A stretch of 64,000 bases of DNA, from NCBI GenBank assembly GCA_027306785.1, contig DAHUZB010000024.1, positions 80,782 to 144,781 of the forward strand. The letters run 5' to 3'. Under the pieces are notes generated by a model that had not been told where the DNA came from, searched no databases, and worked only from the letters and a program-made list of their open reading frames with translations. This DNA comes from Vulcanimicrobiota bacterium (lineage in GTDB: Bacteria; Vulcanimicrobiota; Vulcanimicrobiia; Vulcanimicrobiales; Vulcanimicrobiaceae). Numbering within the stretch: position 1 is the stretch's first letter; every line of letters starts with the position of its first letter. Position numbers and translations under genes: made by a program. This document shows, piece after piece, positions 1 through 8,987 of the stretch.

Positions 1-509
1 GTCACCGCGTAGTTGCTCTTGGGCTGCGCGGGCTTCTCTTCGATGCGGACGATGCGTTCGCCGTCGAGCTCCGGGCAGCCGAAACGCTCGGGATCCTCGA
101 CCTCTTTGAGCAGAATGCGCGCGCCCGAATCCTGCTCCTCGAATTTGCGCACGTAGGGCGAGATATCGTCCTGAATAATGTTGTCGCCCAGGATCACCGC
201 GATGCGCGAGCCTTCGGCGAAATGTTCGCACAGCTTGAGCGCGTCGGCGATTCCGCCTTCGCCTTCTTGATAGGTGTAATAGATGTCTTTGAGCCCGAAA
301 TCGCGACCGTTGCCCAAGAGGCGCAGAAAGTCGCCCGCGGAGTTGCCGCCGGTGACGATCATGATGTCTTTGATCCCCGCGCGCACGAGCGTCTCGATCG
401 GGTAGTAGATCATCGGCTTGTCGTAGATGGGCAGCAGGTGCTTGTTCGTCACCTTGGTCAGCGGCCGCAGCCGCGATCCGAGTCCACCCGCGAGAATAAC
501 GCCTTTCAT
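1..509 (-). CDS. rfbA: Glucose-1-phosphate thymidylyltransferase (partial)
   Basis: This would couple dTTP to glucose-1-phosphate to give dTDP-glucose, the first step of dTDP-sugar (for example rhamnose) synthesis. The visible 169 residues begin with the nucleotide-binding signature GGLGSRLRPLTK at residues 8-19, followed by NKHLLPIYDKPMIYYPIETL and later GDN and EEKP, in the order expected for the sugar-nucleotidyltransferase family. The ATG at 509 has AAGGGG at 513-518 (read on the minus strand) as a ribosome site. The C-terminus runs off the window start. It lies 13 nt after rfbB on the same strand, which supports the dTDP-sugar assignment over a UDP-glucose pyrophosphorylase. Confidence 0.88.
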   Translation of the reverse strand, partial: MKGVILAGGLGSRLRPLTKVTNKHLLPIYDKPMIYYPIETLVRAGIKDIMIVTGGNSAGDFLRLLGNGRDFGLKDIYYTYQEGEGGIADALKLCEHFAEGSRIAVILGDNIIQDDISPYVRKFEEQDSGARILLKEVEDPERFGCPELDGERIVRIEEKPAQPKSNYAV

Positions 510-522
510 ATGCCCCTTCGCC

Positions 523-1527
523 TTAGCGGTGCGCGTACTGCCGTTTGTAATAGTCCAGGAATTCGCCGGACTTCAGCGGTCTCCACCACGCTTCGTTCGC
601 GCGGTACCAGGCGATCGTCTCGCGTAGGCCCGTCGCGAACTCCACGCGCGGCACCCAACCGATGGCGCGCGCTTTCGCGGTATCGATCGCGTAGCGGCGA
701 TCGTGCCCGGCGCGGTCGGCGACGTGGCGTACATGCGTGTCGAACGAGCGTCCGCAATCTTCGAGCAGCAGCCGCGTGATCTCGATATTCGTGCGCGGAT
801 TGCCGCCGCCGATGTTGTAGATCTCGCCGAGCTCGCCGTGCTCGAGCACGTGCATGATACCGCGCGCATGGTCCTCGACGTGCATCCAATCGCGAATTTG
901 CAGGCCGTCGCCGTAGACCGGCACGCTCTGGTCGTCGAGCAGATTGGTGACGAAGAGCGGAATCAGCTTCTCCGGGTATTGGTACGGCCCGTAGGTGTTG
1001 CTCCCGCGCGTCACGAGCACCGGCGTGCCGTAGGTGGTGCGGTAGGCGAGCACCTGGAGGTCGCCGCCGGCCTTACTCGCCGAGTAGGGGCTACGCGGGC
1101 GTAGCGGGTCGCTCTCGACCGACTCGCCCTCGCTCACGTCGCCGTAGACCTCGTCGGTCGAGACCTGAAGGTATCGCGCGATGCCCCGTTCGCGAACCGC
1201 TTCCAGCAGCACGTGGGTGCCCAGGATGTCGGTCCGCAGAAATTGCTCGGGATCGAGGATCGAGCGGTCCACGTGCGTCTCGGCGGCAAAATTGACGATC
1301 GCATCCACCCCGTCGCCGATCGCGGCGGCCACGGCGTCGGGGTCGCAGATGTCGCCGTGCACGAAGCGGTAGCGCGGATCAGCTTCGACGTCGCGCAGGT
1401 TCGCGGGGTTCCCCGCAGAGGTCATCGCATCCAGGTTCACAACCCGGAGATCCGGGCGTTCGCGCAACGCCAGGCGTACGAAGTTCGAGCCGATGAAACC
1501 GAGCCCGCCGGTGACTAACCAACGCAT
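523..1527 (-). CDS. rfbB: dTDP-glucose 4,6-dehydratase
   Basis: This NAD-dependent short-chain dehydrogenase converts dTDP-glucose to dTDP-4-keto-6-deoxyglucose. The 334-aa product has the Rossmann motif TGGLGFIGS (residues 6-14), the catalytic STDEVYG segment (123-129) and the YSASK active-site Tyr/Lys (Tyr148, Lys152), all at family-typical spacing. Length fits RmlB. It is upstream of rfbA in transcription order, 13 nt apart, so the two are probably co-transcribed for making a surface deoxysugar. The ATG at 1527 starts directly on the first beta strand. No rfbC or rfbD is visible, but the operon leaves the window. Confidence 0.93.
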   Translation of the reverse strand: MRWLVTGGLGFIGSNFVRLALRERPDLRVVNLDAMTSAGNPANLRDVEADPRYRFVHGDICDPDAVAAAIGDGVDAIVNFAAETHVDRSILDPEQFLRTDILGTHVLLEAVRERGIARYLQVSTDEVYGDVSEGESVESDPLRPRSPYSASKAGGDLQVLAYRTTYGTPVLVTRGSNTYGPYQYPEKLIPLFVTNLLDDQSVPVYGDGLQIRDWMHVEDHARGIMHVLEHGELGEIYNIGGGNPRTNIEITRLLLEDCGRSFDTHVRHVADRAGHDRRYAIDTAKARAIGWVPRVEFATGLRETIAWYRANEAWWRPLKSGEFLDYYKRQYAHR

Positions 1528-1619
1528 CGTTTATCTCATCGGCCCGGGCGAGCACGAGCATTAAGAGCCGGCGCGAAGGCGGCAACACCCGGGCAACGAA
1601 GCGAGGCTATCCTGTGCCG

Positions 1620-1910
1620 ATGAACGAGAACGATAAGCACGAGATCCTCCATGCGATCGTCGATTTGGCCCATGCGACGAACCAAGGCTTTGCCAGCCTC
1701 GAAGGTCGCATGAGCGGCCTCGAAGGCCGCATGAGCGGCCTCGAAGGTCGTATGACCGGGCTCGAAGGCCGCATGGACCGCTTGGACGGGCGTATGGACC
1801 GTCTCGAGGTCCGCGTGACCGGCCTTGAATCCGAGGTGCGAGCCGGGTTCACCCGCGTCGACGAGCGTCTCACCCGCGTCGAGCAGCGGGGCCGCCGCCG
1901 CCCATCGTAG
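1620..1910 (+). CDS. Small heptad-repeat coiled-coil protein
   Basis: This 96-aa product is not recognised as a named family. Its centre consists of near-perfect 7-residue units of the type LEGRMSG, which place Leu and Met at spaced heptad positions and predict a parallel coiled coil, followed by a basic C-terminus (RRGRRRPS). The repeat exists at DNA level as 21-bp units. ATG at 1620 is preferred; a GTG two codons upstream (1614) is an alternative. It precedes rpsB on the same strand, and the rpsB promoter begins in its stop codon. Similar low-complexity small proteins are often annotated as hypothetical or DUF-type coil proteins. Function is unknown. Confidence 0.6.
   Translation: MNENDKHEILHAIVDLAHATNQGFASLEGRMSGLEGRMSGLEGRMTGLEGRMDRLDGRMDRLEVRVTGLESEVRAGFTRVDERLTRVEQRGRRRPS
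1698..1823 (+). repeat. Six tandem 21-bp repeats inside the coil gene
   Basis: Six consecutive 21-bp units start with CTCGAAGG-like sequence at 1698, 1719, 1740, 1761, 1782 and 1803. The first three are nearly identical and the last three progressively diverged. Each unit encodes one heptad of the coiled coil, so copy number can change without shifting the frame. This is a coding minisatellite, not a CRISPR array, because units abut without spacers. Confidence 0.8.
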
Positions 1911-1937
1911 ACCGCGCCTCCGCGCCCGTGCTATACT
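1908..1937 (+). promoter_or_regulatory. Predicted rpsB promoter with extended -10
   Basis: A -10 hexamer TATACT lies at 1932-1937, preceded by TG at 1929-1930 (extended -10, TGCTATACT). A weak -35 TAGACC sits at 1908-1913 with an 18-bp spacer; it overlaps the stop codon of the upstream coil gene. Expected transcription start is near 1944, giving a leader of about 105 nt before rpsB. Confidence 0.65.
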
Positions 1938-1943
1938 CGCACG

Positions 1944-2048
1944 GTTGTTCACTACGCCCCGCACGGATGGGGGGCGATCGATGGCCTCACGACCGGGCCC
2001 GCACCGCCACGACGGCACGCGGACCGAGGCCAGCAGAAGGAGATACCT
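1944..2048 (+). promoter_or_regulatory. rpsB 5' leader with stem and strong ribosome site
   Basis: The leader contains a 7-bp inverted repeat, TGGCCTC at 1982-1988 with GAGGCCA at 2026-2032, closing a GC-rich 37-nt interior just ahead of the strong ribosome site AGAAGGAGA (2035-2043). Ribosomal protein S2 leaders are autoregulated in several bacteria; here regulation is only an inference from the structure and length. Confidence 0.4.
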
Positions 2049-2819
2049 GTGTCCGTCATTACCATGCGCGAACTCCTCGAGGCCGGCGTCCACTTCGGGC
2101 ATCAGACCCGTCGCTGGAACCCCAAGATGAAGCCGTTCATCTTCCAGGAGCGCAACGGCATCTACATCATCGACCTCTCGATGACCGTGCAGAAGCTGCG
2201 TGAGACCTACGAGGCCGTCAAACAGATGGCGCGCGAAAAGAAAGTCATCCTCTTCGTCGGCACCAAGAAGCAGGCGCAAGACGTGCTTCGTGAAGAGGCC
2301 GAGCGTGCCGGCACCTACTTCATCAACCAGCGTTGGCTGGGTGGCACCCTGACCAACTTCTCGACGATCCAGAAGCGCATCGCGCGCCTCCGCGAGCTCG
2401 AGAACATGAAGGCTCAGGGCGATTTCGACCGCCTGCCCAAGAAAGAAGTCGCGCTGCTTCAGGACGAGATGAATAAGCTCGAGCGCTTCCTCGGCGGCAT
2501 CAAAGACATGCACCGCCTGCCGGATGCGGTCTTCATCGTCGATCCGAAGAAGGAGCGCATTGCGGTCCTCGAAGCGCGCAAGCTGAAGATTCCGATCATC
2601 GCCGTCATCGACACGAACTGCGACCCGGACGAAATCGACTACCCGATCCCGGGCAACGACGATGCGATCCGCGCGGTCAAGCTGATGGTCAGCAAGATCG
2701 CCGACGCGATCATCGAGGGCAAGACCGAGTCCGAGAGCTCGTACGATGCCGAGACCTCGTATGCGGAATACGCCGAGGAGGCGCCCCCGACGATGGCCGA
2801 AGCCGAGGCCGCGGTCTAG
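2049..2819 (+). CDS. rpsB: 30S ribosomal protein uS2
   Basis: uS2 is a structural protein of the small ribosomal subunit that bridges head and body and is needed for bS1 recruitment. The 256-aa product shows the family signature throughout, including [20 protein letters not shown] near the N-terminus, FVGTKKQAQ, and the C-terminal block [22 protein letters not shown] (quoted here only in part). The C-terminal tail after about residue 230 is acidic and variable. The GTG at 2049 is set by AGAAGGAGA five bases upstream. It is followed by a terminator-like hairpin and tsf, the classic rpsB-tsf order. Confidence 0.98.
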   Translation: MSVITMRELLEAGVHFGHQTRRWNPKMKPFIFQERNGIYIIDLSMTVQKLRETYEAVKQMAREKKVILFVGTKKQAQDVLREEAERAGTYFINQRWLGGTLTNFSTIQKRIARLRELENMKAQGDFDRLPKKEVALLQDEMNKLERFLGGIKDMHRLPDAVFIVDPKKERIAVLEARKLKIPIIAVIDTNCDPDEIDYPIPGNDDAIRAVKLMVSKIADAIIEGKTESESSYDAETSYAEYAEEAPPTMAEAEAAV

Positions 2820-2845
2820 CGCCGCTCCCCGGACGAACGCTCCCG

Positions 2846-2873
2846 AGAGAGGCCCCCAACCGGCCTCTCTTTT
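2846..2873 (+). terminator. Intrinsic terminator/attenuator between rpsB and tsf
   Basis: A perfect 9-bp stem AGAGAGGCC (2846-2854) and GGCCTCTCT (2862-2870) with a 7-nt loop is followed by T residues to 2873. It lies in the 87-bp rpsB-tsf gap. In other bacteria a partial terminator at this place lowers tsf relative to rpsB; no separate promoter for tsf is obvious, so partial read-through is likely. Confidence 0.8.
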
Positions 2874-2906
2874 TCAAGAATGTAACTGCGTAATTGGAGA
2901 GAACTG

Positions 2907-4275
<1,369 letters not shown>

Positions 4276-4276
<1 letters not shown>

Positions 4277-4830
4277 TGTCTGACTTCTTCAAAGACGCCG
4301 AGTCGAAGATGAGCAAGTGCGTCGATGCGACGCGCGCCGATTTCGCGTCGATTCGCACCGGCCGTGCGACGCCCGCGCTGCTCGATCGTCTGCACGTCGA
4401 GGCGTACGGCTCCGCGGTGCCGCTCAAGCAGGTCGCGAGCGTCTCCACGCCCGACGCGCGCACGCTCGTCATCAGCGCGTTCGACAAGAACACGGTCGGC
4501 GATATCCGCAAAGCGATCGAGAAGAGCGATCTCGGTCTCACCCCCAACATCGACGGCACGACGATCCGTCTGATCGTTCCGCCGCTCAACGAAGAGCGTC
4601 GCAAAGACCTGGTCAAGGTCGTCAAAAAGAAGGCCGAAGACGGCAAGGTCGCGGTGCGTAACGTGCGTCACAAGGCGCACGACGATCTCAAGGTGCAGTT
4701 GAAGAACCACGACATCACCGAAGACGATAACAAGCGTATGCAGGATCAGCTCCAGAAGCTGACCGATCGCTTCGTCAAAGAGATCGACACGCTCGTCGCG
4801 GCCAAAGAAAAAGACATCATGGAAGTCTGA
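4276..4830 (+). CDS. frr: Ribosome recycling factor
   Basis: RRF, with EF-G, splits post-termination ribosomes. The 184-aa product has the tRNA-mimic architecture: helical domain I with RTGRATPALLD early, the small beta domain around residues 30-105 including IRLIVPPLNEERRKDLVK, and the long C-terminal helices. Length matches the family (about 185 aa). The GTG start at 4276 shares one base with the pyrH stop, which implies translational coupling. Confidence 0.97.
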
Positions 4831-4848
4831 GGCGCACGGCCGTACGCG

Positions 4849-5058
4849 ATGTCCTCGGATCCGACGATCGATCTCACGCTGGTTCCCGAAGTGCAAGCAC
4901 GGGCGGCCCTCAAGGGCCGCCGCGTGCGCTTTGTGATGCTCGCACCGGTGGGCGGCTGGCTCGGCGTCGGCACCTTGCGCGTGGTGCGCGCGACCGAGCG
5001 CGACGACGCGATCGAGCTCGTCTGCGGATACGAGCGCTACGAACGGAGCGCCGCGTGA
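4849..5058 (+). CDS. Small hypothetical protein between frr and uppS
   Basis: A 69-aa product with no recognised domain. It is predicted to be mostly beta: FVMLAPVGGWLGVGTLRVVRA followed by EIELVCGYERYE-like strands, resembling small one-domain proteins that bind or cap larger ones. Support for reality comes from position: it fills the frr-uppS gap on the same strand, starts with ATG, and its TGA overlaps the uppS GTG by four bases (5055-5058). No clear ribosome site is seen beyond a purine-poor GTACGCG stretch. Function unknown. Confidence 0.6.
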   Translation: MSSDPTIDLTLVPEVQARAALKGRRVRFVMLAPVGGWLGVGTLRVVRATERDDAIELVCGYERYERSAA

Positions 5059-5765
5059 TCGCCGACGTCATCACCCCGCGCCACGTGGCGATCATCATGG
5101 ACGGTAACCGTCGCTGGGCGCGCGAACGCGGCCTCCCTTCCGTCGAGGGGCATCGCCGCGGCATCATCGCGCTGCGCGAAGTGACGCGCGCGGCGAGCGA
5201 TCTCGGCGTCGAGGTCGTCACCGTCTACGGATTCTCCACGGAAAATTGGCGCCGCGACGCCAAAGAGATCGCGTTTCTCTTCGATCTCTGCGTCTACTTC
5301 GCGAAGAACGAACTGATCGAACTGCAGCGCAACAACGTCCGCGTACGCGTGATCGGCGATTGGGAAGCGCTCCCGGCACGTTCGCGCGACGCGCTCGCCG
5401 ATCTGCAGCGCGATACCGCCGCGAACTCGGGCTTGGTCCTCAATCTCGCGGTGAACTACAGCTCGCGCAGCGAGCTCGAGCGCGCGGTGCGCTCGATCGC
5501 GCGCGACGTCGCCGCGGGCACGATCGATCCGAACGCGATCGACGACGCGATGATCGCGCAGCGCCTCTACACCGCGGGCGTACCCGATCCCGATCTGCTG
5601 ATTCGGCCCGGCGGCGAGCATCGGCTCTCCAACTTTCTGCTCTACCAGGCCGCCTACACCGAGCTTGTGATGAGCGACGTGTACTGGCCCGATTTCTCGC
5701 GCGAGCATCTCGAACGCGCGCTCGCGGAATTCTCGCAGCGGCAGCGCCGCTTCGGAGGAACGTGA
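5055..5765 (+). CDS. uppS: Isoprenyl (undecaprenyl) diphosphate synthase
   Basis: This cis-prenyltransferase extends farnesyl diphosphate with isopentenyl diphosphate to make the C55 lipid carrier for peptidoglycan and polysaccharides. The 236-aa product has the catalytic MDGNRRWA motif (residues 15-22), YGFSTENWRR, and the C-terminal substrate block around RPGGEHRLSNFLLYQ, where the more usual form is RTSGEQRLSNF. GGAG at 5045-5048 supports the GTG at 5055. It is followed by cdsA with a four-base overlap, the standard uppS-cdsA pair. Confidence 0.96.
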   Translation: MIADVITPRHVAIIMDGNRRWARERGLPSVEGHRRGIIALREVTRAASDLGVEVVTVYGFSTENWRRDAKEIAFLFDLCVYFAKNELIELQRNNVRVRVIGDWEALPARSRDALADLQRDTAANSGLVLNLAVNYSSRSELERAVRSIARDVAAGTIDPNAIDDAMIAQRLYTAGVPDPDLLIRPGGEHRLSNFLLYQAAYTELVMSDVYWPDFSREHLERALAEFSQRQRRFGGT

Positions 5766-6568
5766 CCGTTCGCCGCGTGCTGGTCGGGCTGCTGGTGGCC
5801 GCGATCGGACTCTCGACGATCGTCTATTCCTGGACGTTCTTCATTCTGCTGCTCTGCATCGGCTTCGCTTCGCTCTACGAGCTCAACGGGCTCTGCGAGA
5901 TCAAGGGGCAGCCGCTTGAGTATCCGGTCGCGGTCTTCGGCGTCTTCGGCTACATCGTGCTCGCGATCACGGGGCACATCCACTCGTGGGAGGGCGTGCT
6001 GCTGGCCGCGGTAACGATCGCGAGCTTCGCGATCGGGATGTACGGCGAACAGCAGGGCTACTTCGCCCGTACCGCCTACACGCTGCTCGCGGTGCTCTAC
6101 ATCGGCAAGCTGCTCACGTACTTCGTCTTCATCCGTCAGGTGCCCGAGACCGGGATGTGGTGGTCGTTCTACGTGGTGGTGCTGATCGCGCTGACCGATA
6201 TCTTCGGCATGGTGGTCGGCACGGCGATCGGGCGACATCAACTCACCAAGATCTCCCCGAAGAAGACCGTCGAGGGCTCGCTCGGCGCGCTCGTGATCGT
6301 GGCGGCCGTGGCCGCGGGCGCGGCATCGATTCCGCAATTGCACATCACCTGGTGGCAGGGCGCGGTGCTCGGTGTCGTGACGAGCGTCGCCGCGCAGGCG
6401 GGCGACTTGGCCGAATCGGCCCTCAAACGCGACGCGGGCGTGAAGGACGCCGGAACGATGATCCAAGGCCACGGCGGCGTGCTCGACCGCTTCGATTCCT
6501 ACCTCTTCGGGGGCATGGCGTTCTTCGGCGCGCTGCATCTCCTCGGCATCCTGGCGTTGCAGCGATGA
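5762..6568 (+). CDS. cdsA: Phosphatidate cytidylyltransferase
   Basis: CdsA makes CDP-diacylglycerol from phosphatidate and CTP in the inner membrane, the branch point to phospholipids. The 268-aa protein has about seven or eight hydrophobic segments and ends in the family signature SALKRDAGVKDAGTMIQG followed by HGGVLDRFDS. The GTG start at 5762 follows GGAGG (5755-5759) and overlaps the uppS stop by four bases; longer upstream reading frames are out of register with known CdsA N-termini. Its stop overlaps the dxr ATG. Confidence 0.95.
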   Translation: MTVRRVLVGLLVAAIGLSTIVYSWTFFILLLCIGFASLYELNGLCEIKGQPLEYPVAVFGVFGYIVLAITGHIHSWEGVLLAAVTIASFAIGMYGEQQGYFARTAYTLLAVLYIGKLLTYFVFIRQVPETGMWWSFYVVVLIALTDIFGMVVGTAIGRHQLTKISPKKTVEGSLGALVIVAAVAAGAASIPQLHITWWQGAVLGVVTSVAAQAGDLAESALKRDAGVKDAGTMIQGHGGVLDRFDSYLFGGMAFFGALHLLGILALQR

Positions 6569-7842
6569 GACGCAAGGTCGCGATTCTCGGGAGTACCGGG
6601 TCGATCGGCACGCAGGCGCTCGACGTCATCGCGCGCCATCCCGACCGTTTCGAGGTGACGGCGCTCGCCGCGGGGCGCAATGTCGCGCTGCTGCGCGAGC
6701 AGGCCGAGCGGTTCGGAGTTCGTATCGCGACGACCGCTGCCGACGGCCGCGCGGGACTGCACCGCGTCGCGTGCGAGAGCGGGGCGGATATCGTCCTCGC
6801 CGCGACCGACGGCGCGGTCGCGTTCGAGGCGGTCTTCGCCGCGGTCGAGCGCGGCATCGATATCGCGGTTGCCAACAAAGAACTGATCGTCGCCGCGGGC
6901 GAGCTCTTCATGGAGGCCGCCGCGCGGAGCGGTTCGCGGATTCTCCCGGTCGACAGCGAGCATTCGGCGATCTTCCAGTGTCTGGTCGGCGAGGATCCGG
7001 CGAGCATCGCCGCGGTGATCCTTACCGCCTCGGGCGGACCGTTCCGACGGGCGAGCGCAGAAGAGCTCAAGCGCGTCACCGTCGCGCAGGCGCTCGCGCA
7101 TCCGACCTGGAGCATGGGCACCAAGAACACGATCGACTCCGCGACGCTGATGAACAAGGGCCTCGAGATCATCGAGGCGAGCCGCCTCTTCGGCATCCCC
7201 GGCGAGCGCCTGCACATCGTGGTGCACCCGCAGTCCATCGCCCACGGCTTCGTCGTCTTCACCGACGGCAGCGTGAAGGGCCAACTCTGCGCCCCCGACA
7301 TGCGCGTACCCATCGGCTATGCGCTGAGTTACCCCAATCGACTGCCGTCGATTGGGGGCCCCGTTCGTTTAACCGGCGCTCCGCCTGCGGCTACGCGCCC
7401 CCCGGCGGCCGAGCCGCCGGGGCCCCCCGGGCGCGACAACCATGTCGGCGGGGGCTCCCACGGTGTCATTCTGAGCTTGTCGAAGGACGAGAGCTTGTCG
7501 AAGAACGTGCTTGGGATGCTTGGGGGTAAACCTCAGGATGAGGAATTACGTTATGGGTTCGAGAGGCCCGATTCGGTGCGCTTCCCGTGCGTGCGGCTTG
7601 CCTATGAGGCGCTTGCTCGCGGAGGGGTGACACCGGCGGTGCTCTCGGCGGCCAACGAGATCGCCGTTGCCGCCTTCGTCGAAGGCCGGATCGGGTTCAC
7701 CCGGATTCCGGAGATCATCGAAGGCGTGATGGAACGAGTTGCGCCGCGCCCGGCCACCCTCCAGAATATACGTGAGGCCGACCGCGAGGCACGCGCCGTC
7801 GCCGCCGGTCTCGTAAAGGACATCGAACGCACGTGTTGTTAG
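6565..7842 (+). CDS. dxr: 1-deoxy-D-xylulose 5-phosphate reductoisomerase with an internal insertion
   Basis: Dxr (IspC) converts DXP to MEP, the committed step of the MEP isoprenoid pathway. The N-terminal NADPH motif GSTGSIG (9-15), VANKE, the metal/substrate segment VDSEHSAIFQCL, ASGGPFR and GTKNTIDSATLMNKGLE are all intact, and the C-terminal FPCVRLAYEAL block follows. The product is 425 aa, some 40 longer than usual. The excess lies at residues about 256-326, a Pro/Gly-rich stretch with no family counterpart, encoded by three DNA palindromes (7332-7541). It replaces a normally short linker between MRVPIGYALSYPNRLP and ERPDSVRFPC without breaking the frame. ATG at 6565 overlaps cdsA by four bases. 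Confidence 0.93.
   Translation: MRRKVAILGSTGSIGTQALDVIARHPDRFEVTALAAGRNVALLREQAERFGVRIATTAADGRAGLHRVACESGADIVLAATDGAVAFEAVFAAVERGIDIAVANKELIVAAGELFMEAAARSGSRILPVDSEHSAIFQCLVGEDPASIAAVILTASGGPFRRASAEELKRVTVAQALAHPTWSMGTKNTIDSATLMNKGLEIIEASRLFGIPGERLHIVVHPQSIAHGFVVFTDGSVKGQLCAPDMRVPIGYALSYPNRLPSIGGPVRLTGAPPAATRPPAAEPPGPPGRDNHVGGGSHGVILSLSKDESLSKNVLGMLGGKPQDEELRYGFERPDSVRFPCVRLAYEALARGGVTPAVLSAANEIAVAAFVEGRIGFTRIPEIIEGVMERVAPRPATLQNIREADREARAVAAGLVKDIERTCC
7332..7357 (+). repeat. Perfect palindrome inside dxr (first)
   Basis: CCCCAATCGAC at 7332-7342 and GTCGATTGGGG at 7347-7357 form an 11-bp perfect stem with loop TGCC. It marks the 5' border of the non-homologous stretch in dxr. Confidence 0.85.
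7400..7422 (+). repeat. Perfect palindrome inside dxr (second)
   Basis: CCCCGGCGGC at 7400-7409 and GCCGCCGGGG at 7413-7422 form a 10-bp perfect stem with loop CGA, in the middle of the dxr insertion. Confidence 0.85.
7464..7541 (+). repeat. Repeat element with CTGAGCTTGTCGAAG core inside dxr
   Basis: The 78-bp stretch opens with GTGTCATTCTGAGCTTGTCG and closes with CTCAGGATGA (7532-7541), so its ends TCATTCTGAG and CTCAGGATGA are inverted with one mismatch. GAGCTTGTCGAAG recurs at 7491. The opening is nearly the same as the terminal repeats at 63790 and 63948. Its length is a multiple of three and it has no stop in the dxr frame. Confidence 0.8.
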
Positions 7843-8984
7843 CCGTCATCACCCTCGCCTCGCTCGGCAAGGTCGTCACGTTCCTCGTGATGCTCTCGAT
7901 CTTGATCGTGCTGCACGAGTACGGACACTTCATCGTCGCGCGCCGCAACGGCGTGCAGGTGAACGAGTTCGCCGTCGGCATGGGGCCGAAGATCGTCGGC
8001 TGGACCAGCTCGCGTTCGGGCACCCTCTACTCGCTGCGTGCGCTACCGATCGGCGGCTACTGCGCGATGGAAGGCGAGGACGGCAAGACCTCGCAAGCCG
8101 AGCAGCAGCGCGAATTCCGCGAAGCCGAAGCTCTCGTTGCGGATTCCGCCACGGCAAACCGTAACTTCCAAGCCAAACATCCGCTGCGGCGCCTCGCGAT
8201 CGTGCTCGCCGGGCCCGCGATGAACTTTCTCCTCGCCTATATCATCCTGCTCGTCGGGGCGCTCGCTTTCGGCGTTGCGAGCGATAAGATCGATCGCGCG
8301 ATCGTCACGCAGGTGATGCCGGGAACGCCCGCCGCGCAGAACGGCATGCAGCCGGGCGATCGGATCGTCGCGCTCAATATCGACGGCGTCGCGGTCGACA
8401 ACGCGTCGCAATTGATCGATCGCATTCACGCCTCGCTCGGCAAGAAAATCGACGTCACCTTCGATCGTAACGGGGTGCGCCATCTCATCACCGTCACGCC
8501 GCAGCCGTGTCCCCTCAACGCAAAGCAAGGCTGTATCGGCTTCGTACCGGCGCCCGCCTACGAACGCGTCGGCATCGGCGAGGCGATCGCGGCGAGCGGT
8601 TACAGCTTCGTCAACATCGCATCGGGTACGCTCTCGAGCATCGGCATGCTGGTCACGCATTTCACCAAGTACGCAAGCCAAGTCTCGGGTCCGATCGGGA
8701 TGGGGCAAGCGGCGACCGTGATCCAGGATTTCGGCTGGGGTCCGTACTTCGCGTTCGCGGCCACGCTCTCGTTCGCGCTCGGATTCTTCAATCTGCTGCC
8801 CCTGCCGGCGCTCGACGGCGGCCGGGCCGCCTTCATTATCGCGGAGCTCGTACGCGGCAAGCCCGTCGATCCCGAAAAAGAGGCGCTCGTGCATATCGCC
8901 GGTTTTGCGGCGTTGATGGCGCTGATGCTGCTCGTCGCATATCACGATATCGCCCGCATCGTGTCGGGCAAAGGAGTGCTCTGA
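7833..8984 (+). CDS. rseP: Site-2 protease family zinc metalloprotease
   Basis: RseP-type intramembrane proteases cut anti-sigma factors and leftover signal peptides within the membrane. The 383-aa protein has the zinc motif HEYGH (28-32) in the first membrane helix, a PDZ domain around residues 155-225 with the GMQPGDRIVALN carboxylate-binding loop, and the second active-site motif NLLPLPALDGG near residue 325, followed by a last membrane helix. GTG at 7833 follows AAAGGA and overlaps the dxr end by 10 bases. The dxr-rseP-ispG order is common in bacteria. Confidence 0.94.
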   Translation: MLLAVITLASLGKVVTFLVMLSILIVLHEYGHFIVARRNGVQVNEFAVGMGPKIVGWTSSRSGTLYSLRALPIGGYCAMEGEDGKTSQAEQQREFREAEALVADSATANRNFQAKHPLRRLAIVLAGPAMNFLLAYIILLVGALAFGVASDKIDRAIVTQVMPGTPAAQNGMQPGDRIVALNIDGVAVDNASQLIDRIHASLGKKIDVTFDRNGVRHLITVTPQPCPLNAKQGCIGFVPAPAYERVGIGEAIAASGYSFVNIASGTLSSIGMLVTHFTKYASQVSGPIGMGQAATVIQDFGWGPYFAFAATLSFALGFFNLLPLPALDGGRAAFIIAELVRGKPVDPEKEALVHIAGFAALMALMLLVAYHDIARIVSGKGVL

Positions 8985-8987
8985 TCC

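Noticed and set aside
1698..1823. CRISPR array
   Set aside because: The 21-bp units are directly adjacent, have no spacers and encode a continuous heptad coil.
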